A DNA stretch of 64,000 nt from Phaeosaccion multiseriatum (lineage: Eukaryota > Ochrophyta, other classes), in the NCBI GenBank assembly GCA_965112735.1, contig OZ218958.1:496001-560000 (forward strand), read 5' to 3'. Positions 49,513 through 61,330 of this stretch are shown piece by piece. A program made the position numbers and the translations under genes. Each line of letters opens with the position of its first letter. Within the stretch, counting starts at the first letter, position 1. A model generated the notes under the pieces. The model made no database searches, had not been told where the DNA came from, and worked only from the letters and a program-made list of their open reading frames with translations.

Positions 49513-51128
49513 ATGAGTGGTCTTATGCGTGAAGAGGTTGATCGAGTGTTTCGATCGCACGGCATCTTCGATGGGGTGAGCGTCAACCTCGCTCAAGCAC
49601 TGGACGCTCTGGACACTGCAGTAGCTGCAGCTGAAGCTGTAGATGGTGGCGGTGGTGGCGGTGGTGGCGGTGGAGGAGGAGGAGGAGAAGGAGGAGGAGG
49701 AGGAGGAGGAGGAGGAGGAGGAGGAGGAGGAGGAGGAGGAGGTGGAGAAGGAGACGTTGGCGATGGTGGAAAGGAGACAGAGACGAGTCTGAAGCTTAAA
49801 GGCGATGAGGAGGGGGAATTGCGAGGGATGCGAGCCGACATCCAGGCTTCCGTGGAGCGATCAGTGGGCGAGGTGATGGACGCGATGCTGGCATCGTACC
49901 TGCACCCAGACACCACACCCACCGCTACAGATGGTACGTTTGTCTCTGCAAGGGAAAGAAGTAGGTTTTAGACACATCCCTCTGATAGACTGACACAAGC
50001 CTCCCTCTCTACTCCTCTGCTCCTCCTCTCCTCCTCCTCTCCCCCCCAGGGGACGACCTCGCCGTGTGCCTGGAGGTGGTTGGTGCCGTTCTGCGACTCT
50101 TCCCCGCGGGCAGTGGGCAGGCCATTGGGCGCTGCTGCCGGCCTCTGCTGGTTGTGGCTGCGGCCAAGTTGGGCACAGGTCGGGGAACTGGATTGTTTGT
50201 CTCACGCCCTGTCCTTCAAGTCCCTCGCTGGCTGAATCTTTCGCGTCGCTCAGTTCCCCCCTCAACCAACCCACTCACTCACTTTACTCTCTCGCTCGCT
50301 CACTCACTCACTCACTCACTCACTCACTCACTCACTCATTCACACACTCACTCACTCACTCACTCACTCAACTCACTCGCTCACTCACTCACCGACTCAC
50401 TCACTCACCGACTCACTCACTCACCTCGCCTCACTCACTCACTCAACTCAGTCGCTCACTAAGTCACTCCGAACATTCGGAACTGATGTACTGCAAACTG
50501 AACGACAGGTGTTGCCGGTGTGCGACTCGCTCTGAGGCTGATCGCAGGCCGTCCTTTGCTGGTGCCTCAGCCTCTCTCTGAGCAGGAGTTGGTGATACAG
50601 CAGCAGCAGGTGGTGATGCAGCAGCCTGGGCCCCTCCCTGGCGCTGTGGACGTCCAGACTCGTGTGGCCTTCGCCTCGGCCCTCCGTGCTCACCTCCAAG
50701 ACACCCCGGTGGAAGCTCTGTTCCACTTTCCGGGCAGCAGGAGCAATATCGGGAGCAGCAGCAGCAGTATCGGGAGCACGACCAGCAGCAGCAGGAGCAG
50801 CATCGGGAAGAGTGGCAGCAGCAATGTCGGAGGCAGTCATATGGGCAGACCGAGCCAGAGCCCCCTGTCCTGCGGGCTGAGACTGCCCATACAGGGCTTT
50901 GAATGGGGCCGCTTTCGAGGCTTCACCTTCTGTATGTGGCTCCGGCTCGAGGGGGAGGAGGAGGAGGAGGGGGTGCCTGGGCAGTCCTTCAAGCCCATTA
51001 CGCCCTTTAAGCTCTTCTCTTTCCGCAACACCGCGGGGCAGGGCGTGGAAGCCGTCGTCAGGTAACGCTATCGTGGTGCTCTTTTCTGTGTTTGGATATA
51101 ATTTCCCCCAGCACTCCTCCTCCTCCTC

Positions 51129-51172
<44 letters not shown>

Positions 51173-51173
51173 G

Positions 51174-51231
<58 letters not shown>

Positions 51232-52350
51232 CTCCTCTCCCCCCGCATGTGTGCTTCTTGTCTCTTATGCTCCCTGTTCTCCCTCCCCATTCAGCTCTGC
51301 CACGGGGCAAGAGGCCCATGAATTGGGGTGCGGCAGGGGAGGCCCAAACACAGGTACGGCACTCATCATGTCCGTTACTTCCTTCCCCCGGGTGGGCAGG
51401 GCCAAGACCGTTCGTTTCGTGCTCGGCGGAGGCGGAGGAGGAGGAGGAGGAGGCAGGGGTTCCCTCTCGCCGGGCCGGTGGCACCTCCTGAGTGTCAGCC
51501 ACACGCTGCCCTACCTCAAACGCTCGACAGTGCGGGTGACCGTTGATGACACGTAAGATGATTGTGTTTTCGTGTAGAGTGTACATAGAGCTGTGGTGAG
51601 GTTACGGTTACGAAACTGCTCGTTCTCGTCCCGTCATCTGCTCAGGCTTGCCCTTCCTCGGCCTTGCACTGTCTGGCCTGCTCTTGCTCTGCCTCGACCT
51701 TTCCCTTCCTCCTTTGCTGGAAACCCCTCCTTCCTCTCTGTTCCTTCTACCCCCACTCTTGTTTGTGCTTGACAATTGACTCCCTCTTCTCCCTCTCTCT
51801 TCCCTCCGTCTGTCCCTCTCTCTCTCTCCTCTCTCCCTCTCTTTCCCTCTCCCTCTCCCTCTCCCTCTCCCTCTCCCTCTCTCCTCTCCCCCCCCTCTCT
51901 CTCGTCCCCTCTCCCTCCTGCCCCCTACCCGTTTCCTCTCCTCAGGGTGTGTGGCAAGAGCCTGGAGCTTGTGTACATGTCGTCCTCTGGAGGCGGCAAG
52001 TCCGATAACATGGACCGCTCGGTGCTATGTGAGGGGTTTCGTGGCAAGGCCACACTCGCCGCTCTGTGGTGAGGAGAGGGAGGAGAGGTGGTGGGAGGGA
52101 GGAAGGAGGAAGGAGGGAGAAGGAGAAGGAGAAGAGAGAGAGACGACGAGTGAGAGTAGAGGCGAGAGAGAACGCACAGAGAGAGAGTGCTGAATGGAGG
52201 GAGGGAGGGAGGGAGGGAACGATGGAGAGGGGGGGTAGAGATGTTGGCGTGTGTAGGACTCGATGGGGACGGGAGGAGGGGGAAGGGCAAGAGGAAGTGC
52301 ACAACACAACGTCTTTCTGTTCTTGGCGGCCTGTGTCTATTCCGTTCCTC

Positions 52351-52382
<32 letters not shown>

Positions 52383-54345
52383 AACTCAGTCTCTCAGCCC
52401 TCTACTCTCTCTCTGTCCCGGCTGCGTCTCTTATCAGGGAGGGAGAAGTGGACCTGGAGATGCTTCGTACCGTGTGGAGCGCAGGCCCTAATCACCTTGC
52501 CGGCGCCGCCCCCCTCCCCACTCCACAAGGCAACCCCTCCCTGCACACCCGGCTACTCAGTGGCGCCACACAAGGGGCTAAGATGGCAGCAGATGCCAGG
52601 CTCGTTTGGGCCTATCTGCCTCAGATGTGCGTCGTGTCAGGAGGAGGAGCAGGCGGAGGTGTTGGTGATCAAGTGCGCATCTGTGAGTGGCGGCCTGTGG
52701 GGCACGTGCGCATGTGGAACGTCGTTGTTACCGCCGTCGGAGGAGGAGGAGGAGGAGGAGGAGGAGGGGGAGGGCAGGGCAGCAGCAGCAGTGGAGGCCT
52801 CGGCGCCAACAATAGCAACAGGCGGGCGGTGCTGCAAGGGGGGGCGGCGGTGAGCTTCCCCTACCACCGGAGAGTTGGTGATCCAGCAGCAGGGGCGGGG
52901 GCAGGAGTTGGTGATCCAGCAGCAGGGGCAGGGGCAGGACGCCCCTCGGGGGGGTTGGCCACAGGGGCCCCCCTGGGCGTGCTGGAGGCGTGGTTTCGAG
53001 GAGGAGGTACGAAAGCCCTCTTGTATGCGCTCGCCTCGGTTGTGGACGAGGTCTGCAGCGCGAGCGAGAGCGCTGCGTTGAGAGAGGGAGAGAAAGAGAG
53101 GTGCGCGGGTGGGGGCGGTGACAGTAGCGGCAGCAGCAGCAGCAGTAGTAGTAGTAGTATCAGTGGGAGTAGTAGCAGCAGTGAAGGATGGGTCAAGGCA
53201 TCTGTGTCGCCTCCGCCGGGGCCGGAGGGGGAGGGGGCACCCACATCGAGCAGCAGCAGCAGCAGCAACAACAACGACAATGGCCAGGGAGGAAAGAGCT
53301 CTTCTTGTACACCGCATGACCCCTCCAACCCTCCTCACTGGGCAGCCTCCATGGTTAGGCAGCTCCTGCTCATGCTGGGCTCTCTGCTGGAAGGGAGCCC
53401 CACTCACAGGGAGGAGTTCCTGCAGATACACGGCTTCCACCTGCTCGCGGTGGTGCTCCAGAGGCTGCCGATACACTCACAAATGGCGCCCCAGTCACAG
53501 GTGCCAATGGCACCGCAGTCAGAGTCGCAGTCACAATCACAGTTGGAGTCTCAGTCTACGGAGGTACAACACATAGTGCTGGACTTGGGTGTGGCGGAGG
53601 CGTGCCTGTCTCTGCTGCGGATATGCGTGGGGAGGGGGGAGGCGGAATTGGCGGGGGCGGCCTTGCAAGGACTGCTTATGGACTTTGCGCTCTGGTCACG
53701 CACGCGCCCACAGGTCATGGCGAGTGTGCTTGGGGGGGTGAGAGATATATTGGGGGTGGAGAGAGGAGGAGGAGGAGGAGGAGGAAATAGCAGCTGGGTT
53801 GGCGATGACGGCGACGATGACCAACACCGAGGTGAAGGGGGAGGAGGAGAAGGGGGAGGGGGAAGATGGGGAGGAAGGATGTGCCGCATTGGGCTCCTAA
53901 GTACGTACGTGGGCACGCCACAGCTGCTTGACGCAATGAGGGTGCACATGGTCAACAATAAGGCTCTCATGGATGAATCTTCTGGTCAGCAGCCGCAGCA
54001 GTTGGTGGTACAGAGCAGTCCGCTGGAAGCGTGCATGCGGGCCTGTGAGGCGCTGCTCCTCGCCATGCTGGAGAGCAGCCTCGCTCAGGTGGGTGGGTGT
54101 GTATCTGGTGTCAGGTGTCAAGTGTTGCGTGTTCTCTCTCCCTGCATCTCTTCTCGCGCGCACTCTCTCTCCCCGTCTCTCTCTTCACTCTCCCTCTCTC
54201 GCCCCCTCTCCGTTTCCCTCTTATCTCTATATCTCTCTCATTCTCGTCCTCTCCCGCTCACTCTCTCATCTCTCTCTCTCGTCCTCTCTCTGGATCTACC
54301 CTCCTGCCGGTGTATCACCGATCCCTGCCTGCCTGCCTGCCTGCC

Positions 54346-54382
<37 letters not shown>

Positions 54383-54413
54383 GCCTGTCTGCCTGTCTGT
54401 CTGTCTGTCTGCC

Positions 54414-54458
<45 letters not shown>

Positions 54459-54673
54459 TTCTGCCCCTTTTGTGACGCAGCACGATCCCCAGATGGCGAC
54501 GGCCTCTCGCTACCGCCCCGCCCGGCACGAAGACGGGGAAGGCAGCCCCAACAGGTGCAGATGGAGGCATGCGGGGGGACAGAGTTGGAGACATACGGAG
54601 CGTATGGGGAGGGAGGGGAATATATTTGAGGGACCGCCCCCAACGCTCACTCGATACACTTCAATTGTTTTGT

Positions 54674-54707
<34 letters not shown>

Positions 54708-57700
54708 GCTGCTGTTGTTGTTTGTGCTTTTGTTGCTGTTGCTGTGGTTGTTGTTGTTGTTGTTGTTGTTGGTGGTGGTGGTGTTGTTGTTGTTGGTGTT
54801 GGTGGTGTTGTTGTTGTTGTTGTTGTGGTTGTTGTTTCTGTCTCTGCATATCCACCACTCGATCAGGAGCCGAAGCAGGAGCGCGAGCACCAGCCCGAGC
54901 AGGAGGTCCAGCCACAGCCCACGGGCGGGAGGGAGGCCCCGGGGGGGAGGCAGGCGGCGGGGCAGGGGCATCAGCGCAGCGGGGAGCACCACGGAAGGGG
55001 GGGAAGGGGGAGGAGGCATGCGGGGGGGAAATGGCAGTGGATGGGCAGGCGGGCAGCACAACCACAGCCACCACGGGGTTTCGTCGGTAGGTTCGGAGCA
55101 CAGGCGGAGCGGGAGGGGAAATAGAGGCAGCACCGGGGGTAGGCGGAGGAGAAGCCATGACGACAACCGCGGCGGTCAAAGTCACAGCCACATAAGCCAC
55201 AGCAACAGCAGCGGCAACAGTAACAGGAGCCGCAATGAGGAACTAAGCAGCATGAGCAGCGAGATGGCGGCCCTCTCGGTCTCGGCCCCGGACTCGGGGC
55301 TGGACAGCCCCCCGGGGCCGCGCCCCGCACGTAAGAGGAAGGGGGGGGGGGGGGAGGGAGGGAGGGAGAGAGGGAGGGAGGGAGAGGGAGAGAGACGGGG
55401 GGGGAGAGAGCTTTTACCTTTTCTCGGCCGATTCCCATCCCAGTGACATGGTCAGAGAGACCGTCCCACAGGCACACGCATAGTCGCCCCCACACCTTCA
55501 CCCACACCTTCACCCACACCTTCACACACTGACTCAGTCTTTGTCTTGCTCTCCCACGCTCTTCCTCTCCCTCTCCCTTCCCCTATCTTTCCGCACCCGT
55601 CTCTCTCCTATGTCAATGATCTTCTGTTCTCTCCCTCCCTCCCCCCCTTGCCTGCTCTGCATGCCGGATTTGATTCACATAAAGTATCTCACACGCACGG
55701 CACCAACAACACCCCCACGCCCTTAAGCACCGCCGCTGCCGCGTTGGACATTCGCAGCGTCGTCATCTGTCTCGAGGAGTGCCAGAGCGCCCCTCTGTGG
55801 GCTGTGCTGCTGAGGGTGCTAGGATGCCTGAAGATAAGACCTGCTTTGACACTGTCGCTGGCTTGGGAGTTGCAGCAGAGCAGCTTTGCCTCCGTCACGG
55901 CGCCGGGTGAGTGTGTGTGTGCGTGCGTGCGAGTGTGTGTATGTGTATACGTGTGTGTGTGTGTGCGTGCGTGTGTATCAAGCGATGCAGTAAGTAGCGC
56001 AGGCGCAGTGTTTTAGTTGCGTCCTTGCTCTCGTATGTCCGGCCCTTTCCCCCCCTCCATCCTTCCTTCCTTCCTACCTTCCTTCCTTCCTTACTTCCTT
56101 CCTTCCTTCCTTCCTTCCTCTCCTTTCGTTGCCTCCTTGCTCCTTCTCTTCACTTCCTGCCTCCCTTCCTCCCTCCCCCCCTCCCCTCTCAAGTCCTACT
56201 GGGTAAGCGGGGCTACAACCCCACCGTGCGTCGCCAGTGCCTCTCGTTGGTCCTCTGGTACCTCATCCAAGTCAATGAAAGCGCTGCACACTCTTCCCTC
56301 TTGGGGGATGGAGGCGTCACATGGGCGGTTGCACCGGTGTCTTTGCCTTCTCCATCAGCAGTTGGTGATACAACAGCAGCAGGAGCAGCAGGTGGCGACT
56401 CAGAAGGAGAGGTTTCGCCCTCATCGCGCCCCTGGGGCGGTTCTCGTCCTATGTCTTCGCCCTCGTCTCAGCCCTGGGGTGGTTCGGGCGCGGTCATTCA
56501 AGTCGGAGCTCCCCCCTCTCCAACGGCCACCGCTGCTGCTACCGCTACAAAAGGAGGAGGAGGAGGAGGAGGGGGGGGGGGAGGGGCAGGTGGAGCAGCC
56601 AACCCCCCTCGGCAACCCGACGACCCTCCTCCTCCCCCTCCCGCTCCCTCTACTGCTGCCAGCGCTAGTAGCCCCTCCTGGGTGGTGAGCGGCCCCGCTC
56701 GTGACTCACTGCATCTAGTTCTGGCCCGCGTGGTGGCCCTGGCGGCGAGCGAGGGAGTATGGGGAGACGTGGAAAGGAAGACGGTGGCGCTGGTGCTCGG
56801 AAGAGACCCCCTTGGAGGAGGTCAGTCTGTCTGCAGCTTGAGTTGCTTCAGTTTCAGTGTCAGTTGCCACCCCCCCTTGCCCCCTTCTAACATATCGTTC
56901 CTTTCTTCCTTCCTTCCTCCGTCCCTCCCTCCTTTCTTCCTTCCTTTCTTCCTTTCTTCCTTCCTTCCTTCCTTCCTTTCTTCCTTCCTTCCTTCCTCCT
57001 CCCCCTGCTCCTCCGCCGGTGATGTCCGACTCAGGCGGGAGACACAGCAGCAATACTAGCGGCAGCAGCAGCGCAGGCGTGGGAGGAGGAGCATACGGGG
57101 GAGGGGAGGGAGGAGGAGACGAAGGAGGAGAGGGGAGCCATGCCGCCTCCAAGACAGCGACGAAGGGCCCTCCCTCTTGGCCGGAGCGGGAGGAGGACGA
57201 GCCTTTGCCCTTCCCGGTGCCCTTGTGGCTGTCCGTCCCCTTCCTCGCGGCGCTGCTGCCCGCTGCTTCAAGCGCCGACCTCTGCCAGCAGGTGAGAGCT
57301 GCCTGCCTGCTTTTGCCTGCCCGTATGCCTGCCTTGACCGCAAAATGCCGCCGGAATGTATCTCCAAGGGTCTAAAAATGCCTCCCAAATGCCTCCCAAA
57401 TGCCTTCCAACTGCCTTCATAGGCGCTAATGTCAGTGAACATCACTCTCAAGAGCGACGCGGCAGCGCGCGCCTCCCTCCTCTCCCATGGACGAGGTACG
57501 TGAGCTTACGTGAGGCTTGGGGAAGAACATTATTCCCCCTCCCGCTCTCTCTCCCACTCTCTCCCTATGTGTATCTCGATCTCTCTCCCCTGCCCTGACT
57601 TGATTGCCTACCCTATCCTTCCCCTCCCCTCCCCTCCCCTCCCCTCCCCTCCCCTCCCCTCCCCTCCCACATACTACCCCTCCCTCCCCTCCCCAGGGGA

Positions 57701-58932
57701 TGGCCCTTCGTGGCTGGCGGCTCTGCTGGAGCTCTCTCTGTGCGATCGGCACCTCTCTCACCTCTCCAGCCTGGCCAAGGCACAGCTCAGCAGTCGCAAG
57801 GGGCGGAGACAGGCGGGGGGGAAGCGCGCGTCAGGTGCCATCCAGCGAACGCCAGAGGGTGGAGGTATGTGCATGTGGGGGCATGTATTCGTATTGACTT
57901 CCTGCCCGTACGCCTGCCTGCCCATATGCCTGCCTGACCGCCTGACCCAGGTTCCACCGCCTCTGACAGCAAGCTCTCCGCCCCCCCTTCCCATCCAATT
58001 CCATCTCCCCTCCTACGCACGGCCATACCCTCTCCCATAAACTGCCATCTCCTCTGCAGACGCCAAGGACAAGGACGGGGGGATGGCAGCGGATGCGTTG
58101 ACAGATGTCGACGACTCGGATTGGCAGTCCGTGTACCAATTCGGAAACGTCGCCGTGAGCGCCGCCTCGCAAGAGGTGAGAGAGTCATACTCCTGCTCCT
58201 GCAGGACCTCCTCCTTGATCCACCCACCCTCACCCACCCACACACCCACACACCCCCGTACACCCATACACCTGCATATCCCCATACACCCCCCCCCCCC
58301 CCCCCCCAATTAGGTGGGGTCCCTGTGCGAGGAGCTTTCCCTGGACGCTGTGGCGTGCTGCCTCCATGAGAGCCTCACATCGGTCCCCCGTGGGTGGATC
58401 GTTCTTAGGGCCCTCTCAAAGCTCATGGAGCAGACCGCAGCGCAGGTACGTACGTGAGCATACGTGAGATTTTACGTAAGCGATCTAAGATGAGTTTCAG
58501 TTTCATCGCCTGTCTCCGTGTGCTGTGCCGCCTCATGCAAGAGTTTGCCCCCTCTCTTCTCTCCTCTCTCCTCTCTCCAGCGCCGTGTTGTTGTTCTTCC
58601 TCTTTCGGTTTCTCTTGCTGGTCCTCTCCCTCTTCTTTGTGCTCTTCCTCTCACCCACACCCCCACCCTCACCCTCACCCCCACCCCCACCCTCACCGTC
58701 ACCCTCTTCCTCACCCTCATGCCCGCTTGTGCTCCTGCATCTCCCATTTTCTCTCTTATTACTTGCCACTCTCTCTCCCCAGCGGGTCCAAGGGGCGGCT
58801 GGGCAGCAGTGGCTGCAGGGAGCCTCATGTAGACTCGTCACCATCGTCCTGCAGAGGATGGTTGTGAGCAGAGGAGGGCCCAGCCTAGGAGCAGGCTCTG
58901 GAACAGCATCAGCATCAGGGGCAGGGGTAGGG

Positions 58933-58963
<31 letters not shown>

Positions 58964-60514
58964 GAGGAGGAGGAGGAGGAGGAGGCGGAGGAGGAGGAGG
59001 CGGAGGAGGAGGAGGAGGAGGAGGAGGAGGAGGAAGAGGAGGAGGAGGAGGAGGAGGAGGAGGAGGAGGAAGAGGAGCTTCTTCGGGCTCCAAGTGGACG
59101 GAGCTGTCGATGGATGGCCTGTCGAAGCTGCTAGTGCTCGTGGAGGAGAGGGTGCTACCCCTGGTCGTCGCCAACTCGTCCTCCTCCTCCTCCTCCTCCT
59201 CCTCCTCCTCATCATCATCATCATCATCATCATCATCGTCTACGTCCAGTTTGAGTGCCAGTGCGGTGACTGAGGCTGGGGCTGGGACTGCGGCCGGGGA
59301 CGGTACCGGGGGTCAGGACGCGATGACCGCTCGCCTCGAGCTGCTCTACGGTCGGTTGGTGGACTGCTTGGTGGAGGCCTCTCAGCCCGTGAGAGGCCTC
59401 CTTCTCTCTCAGGTGGGTGGGTGCGTGCGTGCGTGCGTGCGTGCGTGGGATGAACTAATCAGGATCGATTTCTGAAGTTGCCCCCCCTCGGCTTTCCTTG
59501 ACTTTCGCGTCTGCAGGAGGGCTCCTCCGGCCTGGGCAAGAGGGCCCGCCAGGCCTCGCGGACGCTCATCAGGATCCTCCTCCAGGCACGTTACGTAGTG
59601 TTACATAAGGGTTCATGAGCAAAGCTTTCGGATGGATGATACTGTATTGCCCTAGCTTACCTATCACCTCTCACCCCTCCCTGACCCCTCCTACCTTACC
59701 TTTTACCCTTACCCGACCTCACCTCACCTCACCTCACCTCACCTCACCTCACCTCACCTCACCTCCCCTCCCCTCCCCTCCCCTCCCCTCCCCTCCCCTC
59801 CCCTCACCTCACCTCACCTCTCGCCCCCATAGGTGGTCGGACGGTCAGGCATCTCCGTAGAGCAGGCCCTTCGCGTGACGGGGGAGGTGGGCCAATCGGT
59901 CAGGGCCCTACTCGACTGCCCAAGTGCCTCGGAAGCCGCAGGTAAGTAAGCAAGCAAGTATTCAGTAGTAAACAAGCAAGCAAGCAAGTATTCCGTACGG
60001 AATACTTGGGGGTGGGAATAATCTGGAAAGAAGCTCTGCGTGACCCCTCCCTCCCTCCCTCCCTCCCTCCCTCCCCATATGTCTCTATGAAGGCCGCGAG
60101 CTCGTGCGAGAATCAATACTGGGCCTTCGCAAGGCACTAGGGGCCTGCAACCTCGCAGCAGCCTCCGCGGAGGATACACAGGTGAGGCTAGTGTATCAAT
60201 AACGCTACTCCTTCGATTTCTACTGCTGTTACTTCTGCCTCTACTCGTCCTCCTCCTCCTCCTCCTCCTCCTCCTCCTCCTCCTCCTCCTCCTCCTGCTA
60301 GTGCGGCGATGCATTGAGCACCTCTCTCAACAGCTATGCCCTATCCCTCACTCACTGATTATGCTCTTATTCATTGACTTGTGCCCTTTCTCAGCTGGTG
60401 CTGCAGGCCATGGAGAGGAAGGATCTCCTCGGGGCCGTGGTGCTCGGCTTGTTGCAGGACCTCTGCTTTGGGCAGGGAGGGGCCACACAGGCCTATGGCC
60501 AGCAGTTGGTGGTA

Positions 60515-60547
<33 letters not shown>

Positions 60548-61293
60548 TCGGTAGTGCAGCAGGGACAGCAGGGGCAGCAGGGGCAGCAGGGGCAGCAGTC
60601 TTATGGGCAGACAGGCATGTCCCCGGCCAGGGGTGCGGCTTTTAACATGCTGCACAAAGCGGCGGAGTGCTCTGACGTGGACGAGGCGTTCAAGGCGCTG
60701 GCTGTTGAACTCGGTGAGGGAGGGGGGGGGGGGAGAGGAGGGAGAAAGAGGCGAGGAGAGAGACTTGGATGGAGAGAGAGAGAGGGAGGGAGGGGGAGAC
60801 TCGACGAGGACGAGAGACACGTCCTTCCTCCCTTCGCCGCTCTGCTCTGAGCTTGAGCTGGGGGGCCTTCTATTCCTTGTCTGTGCTTTTGTGCCCATAT
60901 GCCTCTCCCTCCCTTCCCCCATACGCCTCTCTCTATCCCCCCTCGGATTCCTGTGCCCATTCCGCCTCTGCCTCTCTCTGTGCCCGTGTGTGTTACTTTC
61001 TGCCCAGGTGCGGCAAGTGAAGAGATCGCCAAAGACTTTGAAGACTTCATTCCGCTATTTGAGCCGCACCAACCCTCAGGAGGGGGAGGAGGAGGAGGAG
61101 GAGGAGGAGGAGGAGGAGGAGGAGGAGAGGGCTCTGAAGACGAATGGGGGGCAAGCGGAGGCACCAGGAGTCAGGCCTACTCCATGCCCTACGGCCTACC
61201 CGAGGCGGGGGGAGGGAGGTCTGCTGCCTCTCCGGAGGCGGGGGTGATCGACACGCTCCTGATGGGCAGCCGGGAACCGCAGCAGTTGGTGCT

Positions 61294-61330
<37 letters not shown>

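Noticed and set aside
51353-51410. A tiny intron inside BEACH exon 4 (GTACGG to GGGCAG)
   Set aside because: Possible by consensus, but the frame is open without it and nothing decides the matter; left unspliced.
53900-53920. A donor-like GTACGTACGTGGG inside BEACH exon 6
   Set aside because: The reading frame continues on both sides and no in-phase acceptor nearby is clearly better; left as coding.
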